52,885 nt of DNA from Rhodospirillaceae bacterium. Lineage in GTDB: Bacteria; Pseudomonadota; Alphaproteobacteria; Rhodospirillales; Rhodospirillaceae. The notes under the pieces are model-generated. The model worked only from the letters and a program-made list of their open reading frames with translations, was not told the DNA's origin and made no database searches. This document shows positions 44,613 through 52,807 of this stretch, piece by piece. The DNA lies in assembly GCA_947476925.1 (NCBI GenBank), contig CANJSF010000001.1:209470-262354 (forward strand), written 5' to 3'. Numbering within the stretch: the stretch's first letter is position 1; the number at the start of each line of letters is the position of its first letter. Both the position numbers and the translations under genes were made by a program.

Positions 44613-45461
44613 TTAGGGAACGATAGAAAAGCCGATCCTAAATCGCGTTGAACTGCGGTTTAAGGCCTTAATCATGCGGTTATCGTAGTTAATCAAATTC
44701 TCTCCGTAGCCCGTAAAATACTGAAAATGCCAATAGAGATTTGGCAAACTCTCTGTTTTAAAGAACCAATTCGGCCAAATTGAAGCATCGACCGTTAAAT
44801 TGCCACGTCTGGCTTGGTCGCCGCGTTGACCTGTGACTCTGAAAAGCCATTTGTCTTTTTGGCTCAGGCTTGCTGCCAATGATGCGTGACCCAGAAACTT
44901 CGCGACATCGGCGTTTTCCGAAGCGATCGCGAAATAGGTCCACACGCGCGGAGCCAACCTGAATTGAACGGACGGGCTCTCCCCCCATTCCAGAGCCGGC
45001 TCGATGTAGACTTTGTTGAGGCTGCGCGATTCTGGCCCACCCTTCCCATTTGATTCATGGCGAGCGGCAGCACGCCAGTGAATAGCCGGAACGTATGGGG
45101 ATGAATTTGAAAAAGAAGATTTGCAGGCGTAAATCAACTCGGGTTTGTAGTTCGTGTCCTCGAAAGGCGCTGAGTCTGCGGCAAGATTCCAAAACCCCGT
45201 GATCGTCATACCAATGTAAACATTTTCTTTTTCCAGGCAGCTTTCGGATTTTGTGTCCCCGAACGTTTGATAGCGAAAACTAAATTGTAGCTTGAGGTTG
45301 GCCGGAGACGTGCCGCCTAAAACATAAAACGGCTCGTTCCGGTCAAAGTTTCTCAAAATGGCAGACAGATGATCGTCGTCTTGCGCACCAGTGGCTTGAG
45401 CGGACGAACACGCAGCGGCCAACATGGCCGCAAACAGTGCGATATTCCTGACAAGAGTCAT
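44613..45461 (-). CDS. pldA: Outer-membrane phospholipase A
   Basis: A 282-residue protein of the OMPLA family, a 12-strand barrel that hydrolyses phospholipids in the outer leaflet of a damaged outer membrane. The catalytic segment is RHESNG with H135 and S137, and N149 lies 14 residues after the His as in E. coli OMPLA (142/144/156). FEDTNYKPELIY and FTGYGENLINYDN are further hallmarks. Signal peptide of about 24 residues (LFAAMLAAACSSAQA). ATG 45461 is chosen over one nine codons upstream because the signal peptide then begins at once. Dimerisation and calcium use are known for the family, not shown here. Confidence 0.93.
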   Translation of the reverse strand: MTLVRNIALFAAMLAAACSSAQATGAQDDDHLSAILRNFDRNEPFYVLGGTSPANLKLQFSFRYQTFGDTKSESCLEKENVYIGMTITGFWNLAADSAPFEDTNYKPELIYACKSSFSNSSPYVPAIHWRAAARHESNGKGGPESRSLNKVYIEPALEWGESPSVQFRLAPRVWTYFAIASENADVAKFLGHASLAASLSQKDKWLFRVTGQRGDQARRGNLTVDASIWPNWFFKTESLPNLYWHFQYFTGYGENLINYDNRMIKALNRSSTRFRIGFSIVP

Positions 45462-45633
45462 GCTTTCTGCCCCAAATACCGCAGCCACACGTCAAAATTG
45501 CTGAAGAAGAAAACTAAACGAATAAGGTTGTTGAGCAGTTAACGCATGGAGGACGCATTCACGCAGGCTGCTATGCCCTTTCGCTCTTGGGCGAAGTGAT
45601 CGGCGAGATCAGAGCGAATACAAAGATGCGGAC

Positions 45634-46176
45634 TTAGAGCTGCCCGCCCAGCTGCGCCCATTTGGTGCGGGTGAGTCGGTAAAGCACGTGGTCGAGCCCA
45701 GCGTGCTTGAAGTTCGCCTCGAAGCTAAAGCCGCATTTTTCCATCACACGCCGTGAGGCAGCGTTGTTAGGGACTGTGAAGCTAATGATCTCGGACAGGC
45801 CTGAGCTTTTGAATAGGTGCTTGATGATGGCCGTGGCCATCTCACTGGCGTAGCCCTTCTTCCATTCAGCCCACGGCACGGCATACAAAACTTGCGTGTC
45901 GTTCAGCCCATTTTCCATATACTTCATCGCGCCGCAGTAGCCGGCAAAAGTGCCGTCATTGCGCGTATGAAAAACCCAAACGCCGCGACCGACATCATCG
46001 CTGGCCACCATAAACCGCCCGAGCGTACCAGCGGTTTCAGTCCGAGACAGTTTTTTGCCCGTCGCCGATAACGTAGCCATCACACGTTCGTCGTTGTGCA
46101 GAATACGCAGACGCGCCACGTCGCTATCAACGATGTGTCTGCCGATCAAACGCGCTGTTTCAATTTGTACTGTCAT
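45634..46176 (-). CDS. GNAT family acetyltransferase (RimJ/RimL-like)
   Basis: A 180-residue acetyltransferase of the RimL-like subgroup: TARLIGRHIVDSDVARL at the start, EWKKGYASEMATAIIKHLF as acetyl-CoA loop, and FTVPNNAASRRVMEKCGF near the end, the common mark of this group. The acceptor could be a protein N-terminus or small molecule. ATG 46176 lies 74 bp after rpmJ, with a strong terminator between, so it probably has its own promoter. The 172 bp upstream of pldA, after this gene's stop, show nothing recognisable. Confidence 0.88.
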   Translation of the reverse strand: MTVQIETARLIGRHIVDSDVARLRILHNDERVMATLSATGKKLSRTETAGTLGRFMVASDDVGRGVWVFHTRNDGTFAGYCGAMKYMENGLNDTQVLYAVPWAEWKKGYASEMATAIIKHLFKSSGLSEIISFTVPNNAASRRVMEKCGFSFEANFKHAGLDHVLYRLTRTKWAQLGGQL

Positions 46177-46190
46177 GGGCCCATTACAGC

Positions 46191-46223
46191 AAAAAACCGC
46201 GGTCTTTACCCGCGGTTCTTTTT
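46191..46223. terminator. Bidirectional intrinsic terminator after rpmJ
   Basis: AACCGCGG (46195-46202) and CCGCGGTT (46210-46217) form a perfect 8-bp stem with a 7-nt loop. On the minus strand, the direction of rpmJ, it is followed by TTTTTT; on the plus strand it is followed by CTTTTT. It starts 28 bp after the rpmJ stop. Confidence 0.85.
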
Positions 46224-46250
46224 AATGCCTTCGTTTGCGCAATGACGCGC

Positions 46251-46376
46251 TTAGCCCTGGCGTGCTTTGAAGCGCGGGTTCTTCTTGTTGATGATGTAAA
46301 CGCGCCCCTTGCGACGAACAACGCGGCAATCTTTGTCGCGAGTCTTGGCGGAGCGCAGTGAGTTGCGCACTTTCAT
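46251..46376 (-). CDS. rpmJ: 50S ribosomal protein L36 (41-residue type)
   Basis: A 41-residue basic protein of the large subunit. The sequence begins [16 protein letters not shown] and ends [11 protein letters not shown], exactly the pattern of the zinc-free 41-residue L36 common in Alphaproteobacteria; it has one Cys ([11 protein letters not shown]) and lacks the zinc ligands of the 37-residue form. ATG 46376; revcomp bases before it (GAATTCGGCC) hold no strong Shine-Dalgarno. Promoter candidate at 46439-46467 and a strong terminator follow, so it is a single-gene unit. Confidence 0.96.
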   Translation of the reverse strand: MKVRNSLRSAKTRDKDCRVVRRKGRVYIINKKNPRFKARQG

Positions 46377-46438
46377 GGCCGAATTCCTAATTCTATGGCT
46401 GCAGTCTCGAACCGGAGACCGGCCCGTGAAGAGGCGGT

Positions 46439-46467
46439 TGTATAACCAATTGATCTGGCGCGCGCAA
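46439..46467 (-). promoter_or_regulatory. Putative promoter of rpmJ
   Basis: On the minus strand TTGCGC (forward 46462-46467), 17 bp, then TATACA (forward 46439-46444). Start would be near 46432, about 55 bp before the ATG. An A/T-only stretch at about 46505-46522 lies 40-60 bp upstream of the -35, somewhat far for an UP element. By-eye match. Confidence 0.4.
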
Positions 46468-46523
46468 CTTGTTCCACCGGGTCCCGCATTGTCGTCTAAG
46501 CCATTGATATTTATATATTATAT

Positions 46524-47219
46524 CTACCCCAGCCAATAACGTATGACCGCCGAGGCTGCGTAGGGACGTTCCAGCGGCACAAGATGACCGCATTCTTCGA
46601 CCACCACCAAACGCGCATTCGGGATCACCTCGGCCATCTCGGTGTGAAAGGCCAGTGGGGAAATGGCGTCTTGGCGGCCGCACATCACCAACGTTGGCAC
46701 GCGAATGGCGGGTAAATCGCCCCGGCTATCGACCCTGGCCATGATCGCCTTCTGTTGGCGCGTAAAGGCCTCCTGCCCCACGCGCTCGGCCATTTGCAAC
46801 ACGACGTCGGCCACTGCGGGGTCTTTCAGGCGCGAGGGGTGAATAAGGTTGGGCAATAGGCGCGGTGTGACGCCTTTGAACTTGCCCAATTCAGAGAAGC
46901 GAATGAGCTCGCGACGGGTATGAACTTGCGCCTCGGTATCGGCCCTGGCGTTGGTATCAATCAGCGCCAAGCGCTCGACCCTCTCAGGCGCTTTGCGCAT
47001 GATTTCTTGGGCGACATACCCGCCCATCGACAACCCAGCCAGACAAAAGGTGCGCGGAGCCTGATCCAGGACCCGCTGGGCCATGGCCGGGATTGTCTCG
47101 TCCTGTGTGAGGTCGGGGACCCACGTCTGGCAGATGTCGCCCAGGGTTTCCGTCTGATGGCGCCACAGCGCACTGTCACATAACAGACCCGGAAGAAGCA
47201 CAAGATGACGCTGATCCAC
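46524..47219 (-). CDS. Alpha/beta hydrolase
   Basis: A 231-residue alpha/beta hydrolase. Seen: LVLLPGLLCDSALW (oxyanion region), nucleophile elbow GLSMGGYVA, catalytic Asp in CGRQDAISP and His in EECGHLVPLERP. No lid large enough to suggest a lipase; substrate unknown. I choose GTG 47219 with AAGGA about eight bases upstream; a frame opening 16 codons earlier lacks such a site. Its 3' end is A/T-rich. Divergent from the helicase gene, 160 bp away. Confidence 0.86.
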   Translation of the reverse strand: MDQRHLVLLPGLLCDSALWRHQTETLGDICQTWVPDLTQDETIPAMAQRVLDQAPRTFCLAGLSMGGYVAQEIMRKAPERVERLALIDTNARADTEAQVHTRRELIRFSELGKFKGVTPRLLPNLIHPSRLKDPAVADVVLQMAERVGQEAFTRQQKAIMARVDSRGDLPAIRVPTLVMCGRQDAISPLAFHTEMAEVIPNARLVVVEECGHLVPLERPYAASAVIRYWLG

Positions 47220-47379
47220 AGTGTTTTCCTTGATATCCAGGGGCTTACGCACCACCCCCAAGCACATTGACTCGTGCAGACTAGCACCTATGATGCCGCG
47301 CCGTTAACAAGCCCATCCAAACGCCTGGGCTAATCCAAGACAAGGCGCTGGCTTAGGCCAACGATTATTTTCCCATTCG

Positions 47380-48948
47380 ATGACTTTTGAAGACCTCGGA
47401 CTATCGCCCAGCACGCTCAAAGGTGTGGCTGACGCAGGATATACGATACCGACGCCCATCCAGGAACAAGCCATCCCGCTTATTCTGATGGGACGCGATG
47501 TGTTGGGTATTGCGCAAACCGGCACCGGCAAAACCGCGGGCTTCACGTTGCCGATGATCGACATTCTCGCCGAAGGCCGCGCCAAGGCGCGCATGCCCCG
47601 CTCGCTGATTATCGCGCCGACGCGCGAGCTGGCTGCCCAGGTTTCTGATAACTTCGTGAAATATGGAAAGTACCAATCTCTGAGCATGGCCCTGCTGATT
47701 GGCGGAGAATCCATGGCCGAGCAGGAAAAAGTGCTCGACCGCGGCGTTGATGTGCTGATTGCAACGCCAGGCCGCTTGCTCGATTTGTTCGAACGCGGTC
47801 GCATTATTCTGAACGATGTCAGAATTTTGGTCATCGACGAAGCAGACCGCATGCTTGATATGGGTTTCATCCCCGATGTCGAGCGCATCGTCTCGTTGAT
47901 TCCCAAAATTCGCCAAACGCTATTTTTCTCGGCAACTATGAATGGCGAAATTCGGCGGTTGGCCGATCAATTCTTGATGAACGCCAAAGAAGTTCAAGCC
48001 ACCGCGCCTGCCACCACAGCCACCACCGTCACCCAAGCGCTGATTGTGGTGAAACCTGAAGATAAGCGCGAATGTGTGCGCCGCCTGATCCGCGCGGAAA
48101 ATTTGAAAAACGCATTCATTTTTTGTAACCGCAAGCGCGACGTTGACATTCTGTTCAAATCGCTCACCAAGCACGGGTTTAACGCCGTGGGTTTGCATGG
48201 CGACATGCCGCAGCCCAAACGCATGGAGATGTTGGCCAAGTTTAAATCGGGCGAAGCCGAGTTGTTGGTGTGCTCAGACGTTGCTGCGCGCGGGCTAGAC
48301 ATCTCGGCGGTGTCGCACGTGATTAACTTCGATGTGCCATTTAATTCGGAAGACTATGTCCACCGGATTGGCCGCACAGGGCGCGCCGGCATGGCCGGCA
48401 ACGCCATCACCATCGCCACGCCCTACGACAGCAAAGCGTTGGCGGGCATTGAAGCCTTAATCAAAACGCCAATACCAATATTGATGGAAGCAGCGATCGA
48501 GGACCTGAAGGTTCCGATGCAAAGCGGCGATGCCCCGCGTGAAAGTCGCGGACCGCGTGGCGGCGGACGCAGTGGCCGGCCCGAACGTGGACGCGGCAAA
48601 GGCCGCAGCCATGCGCCGCGTCACGACAACGCCGCCGCTGCGATCACTCCCACCGAATTCGTTGAGCAACCGCAGCAAGCCGCGCTCTCACCAGAGCAAC
48701 CTGCAGAGCCGGTGCTTCAACAAACACCCGAAACTATTAGCAGCCCGCCTGCGCGCGAGCCACGCCCACGCCCCGAGCGCAAAAACTCTCGTCACCGCGA
48801 TAAGTGGGCACGTGATGCGGGCCGCATGGAACATCCCGAGGATGTCATTGGCTTTGGCTCGGCAATTCCTGCTTTCTTACAGGTTGCTCCGACTTTCCCA
48901 GCGCCCGAGCCCGACGACTTACCGGCGCATACTGACGAAACTAATTAA
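47380..48948 (+). CDS. DEAD-box RNA helicase (RhlE-like)
   Basis: A 522-residue RNA helicase. Motifs in order: Q motif PTPIQEQAIP, I AQTGTGKTAG, Ia PTRELAAQ, II DEAD, III SAT, IV to VI ending HRIGRTGRAG. The core ends near residue 375. The tail (about 145 residues) is low complexity: an Arg/Gly block (GPRGGGRSGRPERGRGKGR) then Gln/Pro/Glu-rich sequence and a basic patch RKNSRHRDKWARD. RhlE/SrmB-type helicases act in ribosome assembly and RNA decay. No good ribosome site precedes ATG 47380. The last 8 bases overlap the convergent SnoaL-like gene. Confidence 0.93.
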   Translation: MTFEDLGLSPSTLKGVADAGYTIPTPIQEQAIPLILMGRDVLGIAQTGTGKTAGFTLPMIDILAEGRAKARMPRSLIIAPTRELAAQVSDNFVKYGKYQSLSMALLIGGESMAEQEKVLDRGVDVLIATPGRLLDLFERGRIILNDVRILVIDEADRMLDMGFIPDVERIVSLIPKIRQTLFFSATMNGEIRRLADQFLMNAKEVQATAPATTATTVTQALIVVKPEDKRECVRRLIRAENLKNAFIFCNRKRDVDILFKSLTKHGFNAVGLHGDMPQPKRMEMLAKFKSGEAELLVCSDVAARGLDISAVSHVINFDVPFNSEDYVHRIGRTGRAGMAGNAITIATPYDSKALAGIEALIKTPIPILMEAAIEDLKVPMQSGDAPRESRGPRGGGRSGRPERGRGKGRSHAPRHDNAAAAITPTEFVEQPQQAALSPEQPAEPVLQQTPETISSPPAREPRPRPERKNSRHRDKWARDAGRMEHPEDVIGFGSAIPAFLQVAPTFPAPEPDDLPAHTDETN

Positions 48949-49360
48949 CGGGACCACGCGGCTTATCGTTTTCTGCTGGCTCAAGCGCTTGCAGATCGAC
49001 ATTGGCCGGGCCTGCTTGGTGATGAACCATTTTCCAGGCCGAACCTGCACGTATGAATACGTTCGTCGCTGCGAGATATTGCCGCCCGGTGAGTTCCTCC
49101 ACACACGTCACAACGGCGGCGTCACCCACCATATCGATATGCTCATTGTGAACTTTGAATTTGGGCGCGTTAGGATTGCGTAGAATGGACTGTAAACTCG
49201 CTAGAACTGCGTCACGTCCATACACCGTCGCCCACCCGGGATGGGTGCAACTGACCGGTCGATCACTGGCCCACACCTCGCGCATGGCTGCCATATCGCG
49301 TGCCGAAAAGGCGATGTAAAAAGCGTCATTCGCAAACAGAATGGCCTCGCGTTCCGACAT
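48941..49360 (-). CDS. SnoaL/NTF2-like (DUF4440-type) protein
   Basis: A 139-residue cone-fold protein: helix FANDAFYIAFSARDMAAM, then VWASDRPVSCTHPGW, GRDAVLASLQSIL, and the strands FKVHNEHIDMVGDAAVVTC and WKMVHHQAG. The HPGW segment and paired His residues line the usual pocket, but such proteins range from enzymes to ligand binders and the role is unknown. ATG 49360. Its stop TAG overlaps the 3' end of the helicase by 8 bases. Confidence 0.85.
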   Translation of the reverse strand: MSEREAILFANDAFYIAFSARDMAAMREVWASDRPVSCTHPGWATVYGRDAVLASLQSILRNPNAPKFKVHNEHIDMVGDAAVVTCVEELTGRQYLAATNVFIRAGSAWKMVHHQAGPANVDLQALEPAENDKPRGPVN

Positions 49361-49454
49361 ACTTTGCTAATGACCACCGAAAATGAGTGCGGGCCTCGCC
49401 AGCTTAGATTAACTTAAATCATCTTCTCCGTTACATCTTTTCGCAAACATAATT

Positions 49455-50156
49455 ATGCCCGTTCCCTCAGGTCCATCCTTTCCCCCGGCCAGCAAAAAGC
49501 CCGCCACCAGCGCTGCGATTTTTCTGCACGGGTATGGCTCGAATGGAGATGACTTGATTGGTCTGGCCCCCTTTTTCGCACAGCACCTCCCCGATACGGT
49601 GTTTTACTCGCCCAACGCGCCGGAGCCCTGGGAAGGCGGTGCCTTTGGTGGACGGCAATGGTTTACGCTGGCCGGATATGACCCCGAAGCGATGCGCCGC
49701 GACCCACAGCGCATGGGCGGTATTTACGAAAGAATGTTCGCGGGCGCTGAAAAGGCCTCGGGCTTTCTCAATCAATTCATCGACAACGTTGCCAGCCATC
49801 ACAGTTTAAGCGTCAGCAAAATTGCGCTCATCGGTTTCTCGCAGGGCACGATGATGGCCCTCCATGCTGGTCTGCGCCGCACATCTGTACTCGCAGGCAT
49901 TGTTGGTTTTTCCGGTGCCATGATCGGCGGATCGAAACTCAAAGACGAAATCAAGTCGCGCCCGCCTGTATTGCTTCAGCACGGCGATGCCGATCCGGTT
50001 GTTCCCGTCGAGGCCCTAGGCGAAATTAAAAGTGTGCTCGAAACAAATGCCGTACCGGTCGAGGCTGATATCATTCCCGGCCTTCAGCATGGCATCGACC
50101 CCATCGGCGCTGCTCGCGCGGCGGCTTTTTTGAAAAATAAATTGAGCGCGGCATAA
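49455..50156 (+). CDS. Phospholipase/carboxylesterase family serine hydrolase
   Basis: A 233-residue alpha/beta esterase of the YpfH/acyl-protein-thioesterase-like group: HGYGSNGDDLIGLAP near residue 24, nucleophile GFSQGTMMALH, catalytic Asp in HGDADPVVPVE and His in GLQHGIDP. Substrates are short esters or thioesters in related enzymes. No signal peptide, so cytoplasmic. The next gene starts 24 bp downstream behind a strong ribosome site, so the two form an operon. Confidence 0.9.
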   Translation: MPVPSGPSFPPASKKPATSAAIFLHGYGSNGDDLIGLAPFFAQHLPDTVFYSPNAPEPWEGGAFGGRQWFTLAGYDPEAMRRDPQRMGGIYERMFAGAEKASGFLNQFIDNVASHHSLSVSKIALIGFSQGTMMALHAGLRRTSVLAGIVGFSGAMIGGSKLKDEIKSRPPVLLQHGDADPVVPVEALGEIKSVLETNAVPVEADIIPGLQHGIDPIGAARAAAFLKNKLSAA

Positions 50157-50180
50157 ACGCTTTTAATCAGGAGAGAGTAA

Positions 50181-51065
50181 ATGCTCGGACCAATTGTTGC
50201 TGTGACCATGACTGTCGCCGACCTTGCCCCTATCGAGGCGGCTTATGGAAATTACTTGGGCTACAAAGTCGTTGAGCGCGGCCAAGTGCCACAAGATTTA
50301 GCAGACGTCTGGGGCGCGCCACTGGCCGCTGGTAAGTCCTACATGTTGATGCAACCCGAAAGCGGCGCGAATTGCTTTTTGCGCTTTATCGCCATCGACC
50401 CGTACCCAGATTACAAGCCACTGACAACCTATGGCTGGAACTCCACTGAGATCTTGGTCAAAGACGTTGATGCCGTTTATGAAAAGCTAAAATCATCACC
50501 CTTCGAGGTGGTCGGCACGCCGCGCAATTTGTCGACGACTGACAAAATCAAAGCCATGCAGGTCATCGGACCGGCCAAGGAATTGCTGTACTTAACCACA
50601 GTGACTGAATTGAGTTTTGGGTTGGGTATGGCTGAATCGTTTGTCGACCGCCCGTTCATTGTCATTAATGGCGGCGAAGATATTGCCCAACTGATTGCAT
50701 TTTATCGGGACGCTTTGAAGAACAAGGTCTCAGAACCGATTCCCGTGCGGATGTCCGCCCTGAACAAAGTGCGCGGCTTTGACTCGGAAATGAAACATCC
50801 GCTGTCGACGGTAAAAACAACCGGGCCTTTCATGATCGAGATTGACCAGTACCCCAAAGGCACGACGATGCGTCAAACTCGGCCCGGCGACTTGCCGCCC
50901 AGCACGGCAATAGTTGCCTTTGAAGTTCCCAGTTTGGATAAAGTCGGCGTACCCTTTGTAAAGCCACCGATCATCGCGCAAGGTCGACCCTACAATGGCC
51001 GCCGCGTGGCCGTGATTAAGGGGCCGTCAGGCGAGCTTCACGAGCTGATCGAGACGCCAAACTAA
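50181..51065 (+). CDS. VOC superfamily protein, two-domain
   Basis: A 294-residue protein with two VOC (glyoxalase/dioxygenase fold) halves. First half: VAVTMTVADLAPIEAAYGNYLGYKVVERG, then WNSTEILVKDVDAVYEKL, given in parts. Second half: FIVINGGEDIAQLIAFYRDAL and ending GPSGELHELIE. Metal ligands of active VOC enzymes (His/Glu at strand starts) are only partly visible, so activity is uncertain. AGGAGAG precedes ATG 50181 by about six bases. Its stop shares four bases with that of the convergent membrane-protein gene. Confidence 0.82.
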   Translation: MLGPIVAVTMTVADLAPIEAAYGNYLGYKVVERGQVPQDLADVWGAPLAAGKSYMLMQPESGANCFLRFIAIDPYPDYKPLTTYGWNSTEILVKDVDAVYEKLKSSPFEVVGTPRNLSTTDKIKAMQVIGPAKELLYLTTVTELSFGLGMAESFVDRPFIVINGGEDIAQLIAFYRDALKNKVSEPIPVRMSALNKVRGFDSEMKHPLSTVKTTGPFMIEIDQYPKGTTMRQTRPGDLPPSTAIVAFEVPSLDKVGVPFVKPPIIAQGRPYNGRRVAVIKGPSGELHELIETPN

Positions 51066-51490
51066 TTAAATCGGTCATCATCGTCGTCGTCCCGGCCCTT
51101 CTTGCCGGGCCGTCTGTTATCGTCCTCGTCGTCGTCCGTTTTACGGAACGCCCCGGCAGCGTGCTTGCGTTGTGCCATCCGGCGGTGTGCCTGGCGTTTT
51201 TGCTCGGCACGGTTCCTGATGACCAGAAAAACCGTCAACGCCCCAGCCAGCGCAAACCAAGGAATGATTAAGCTTACGGCACGCTCAATTTCCAACTGAT
51301 TACGAACATCACCACGGCAATTGGGCTGGCGATTAATGCACGTGGCTCGCGCAATCTGCTCGCCCCGCGAAAAGAGAAAGTCGGGGAGCGTAAAACCATT
51401 CTCTCCCATATCTTGGGCGTGAACGGGGGCCGCGAACGGCACCAGCACAACAAGGAACAGCAAATTGCGCAAAACTTGACGGGTGTTCAT
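51062..51490 (-). CDS. Membrane protein with Asp-rich tail
   Basis: A 142-residue protein: signal peptide or first helix (LLFLVVLVPFAAPVHA), a short periplasmic part with two Cys (ATCINRQPNCRGD), one transmembrane helix (about residues 70-90, VSLIIPWFALAGALTVFLVI), then a basic stretch and an acidic tail TDDDEDDNRRPGKKGRDDDDDD. By the positive-inside rule (NRAEQKRQAHRR) the tail is cytoplasmic. Function unknown. ATG 51490. Its DNA near the end is a run of GTC/ATC-like repeats that encode the Asp residues. Convergent with the VOC gene on its 3' side. Confidence 0.75.
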   Translation of the reverse strand: MNTRQVLRNLLFLVVLVPFAAPVHAQDMGENGFTLPDFLFSRGEQIARATCINRQPNCRGDVRNQLEIERAVSLIIPWFALAGALTVFLVIRNRAEQKRQAHRRMAQRKHAAGAFRKTDDDEDDNRRPGKKGRDDDDDDRFN

Positions 51491-51593
51491 ATGTGTTAGA
51501 CCTGGTCGCCGGGTTGCGTGGGATGCCACGGTACCGGTAGTCTATCAGAAATTCCGCCCTTGCGAGTAGCCCCAGCCTGAGCCTTTGAACCCC

Positions 51594-52004
51594 ATGGCAA
51601 TTAAAATCCGTGAGATTGATCATGTGGTGTTGCGCGTCGCCGCGTTAGAGCGCGCCTTGGAATTTTATTGCGGCGTGTTGGGCTGCAACCTCGAGCGCGA
51701 TTTGAAGGATCGCGGTTTGGTACAGCTGCGGGCCGGACGCAGCCTGATTGATCTGGTTGTGGTCGACTCAGAACTGGGGCGAAAACTTGGTGCCGGCCCT
51801 GGCCAAGAGGGACGCAACATGGACCACTTTTGTTTGCGCGTTGAGCCCTTCGACGCCGCAGCCATTTCCGCACACCTCAAGGCCCATGGTATCGCTCATG
51901 ACCCAGTGGCGATGCGCTATGGTGCCGAGGGCACGGGCCCCTCGATCTACTTGCACGACCCCGACGGCAACATGCTTGAACTCAAAGGGCCGCCAAACCC
52001 TTGA
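51594..52004 (+). CDS. VOC family protein, single-domain
   Basis: A 136-residue glyoxalase/bleomycin-resistance-type protein: IREIDHVVLRVAALERALEFYCGVLG at the start (in parts), MDHFCLRVEPFD in the middle, and HDPDGNMLELKG at the end. His in DHVVL, His in DHFCL and Glu in MLELK are the usual metal ligands, so this one may be an active metalloenzyme. Substrate unknown. ATG 51594 is chosen; TTG 51585 is in frame. Followed after 72 bp by the GST gene. Confidence 0.88.
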   Translation: MAIKIREIDHVVLRVAALERALEFYCGVLGCNLERDLKDRGLVQLRAGRSLIDLVVVDSELGRKLGAGPGQEGRNMDHFCLRVEPFDAAAISAHLKAHGIAHDPVAMRYGAEGTGPSIYLHDPDGNMLELKGPPNP

Positions 52005-52076
52005 GACCCCAGTTGTGTCGGGCGTGGACCAAGCCGATGCTTTTGGTAAAGTACTAAAAATACATAGGAACAAATG

Positions 52077-52736
52077 ATGCCCGAAATCGAATTGTTCAGT
52101 TACGAGGCCTGCCCCTACGCGCAGCGCGCCCGCATGGCGCTGATTGAAAAGGGCATCGACTTCACGCTTACGGAAGTCGACCTTTACAACAAGCCCGACT
52201 GGTTCAAGCAACTCTCGCCTTACGGCAAAGTGCCGCTGCTGCGTCACAACGGCCAGATTGTTTATGAATCGCGCATCATCAACGAATACCTTGAAGATGC
52301 GTTTCCGCAGCGCCCGCTGCTGCCAAGCGATCCGATTCAAAAAGCCAAAGCGCGTATTTGGATTGATTACTGCGATAGCTACTTCATGCCTGCGCTTCAC
52401 AAAATGATTGCTGACCGCAAAGACCCCGCGAAACAAATTGAAAATCGCAAAGCCGTAGCCGACAAGTTCAAGTTCATGGAAACCGAGGGCTTGCGTAAAC
52501 TCAGCAACGGCCCTTATTGGTTGGGCAACGATGTGTCGTTGGTGGATTTGCAGTTCATGCCGTTCCTGGAACGCTTCCCCTGCTACGAAGCCCTTTGGGG
52601 CGCGGCCATCCCCGAAGATTGCACACGGCTCAAACAATGGATCGCAACCATGCAAGGGCGCGAGAGCCACATGAAAACCGTGAGCACGTTCGAATTTCAC
52701 ATGGTCAGATACCGTAAGTACGAACAGGCGGCATAA
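52077..52736 (+). CDS. Glutathione S-transferase family protein
   Basis: A 219-residue GST fold protein. N-terminal thioredoxin-like domain with CPYAQRARMALIEKGI (active-site Cys, omega-like or SspA-like), KVPLLRHNGQIVYESRIINEYL for glutathione contacts (in parts); C-terminal helical domain with LGNDVSLVDLQFMPFLERF. Cys instead of Ser/Tyr suggests thiol transfer or dehydroascorbate reductase-type chemistry. AGGA lies seven bases before ATG 52077; ATG 52074 directly before it is also possible. Confidence 0.92.
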   Translation: MPEIELFSYEACPYAQRARMALIEKGIDFTLTEVDLYNKPDWFKQLSPYGKVPLLRHNGQIVYESRIINEYLEDAFPQRPLLPSDPIQKAKARIWIDYCDSYFMPALHKMIADRKDPAKQIENRKAVADKFKFMETEGLRKLSNGPYWLGNDVSLVDLQFMPFLERFPCYEALWGAAIPEDCTRLKQWIATMQGRESHMKTVSTFEFHMVRYRKYEQAA

Positions 52737-52807
52737 ATAGTTTTGATCACTGAAGTGGCAGCCCGCTTGATCCAGATGCACAATTTGCAGAGCTGCCCAG
52801 CGCCAGC

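Noticed and set aside
51091-51109. GC-rich hairpin CCCGGC/GCCGGG near the Asp-tail gene end
   Set aside because: Six-base stem inside the coding region with no T-run on either strand, so not an intrinsic terminator.
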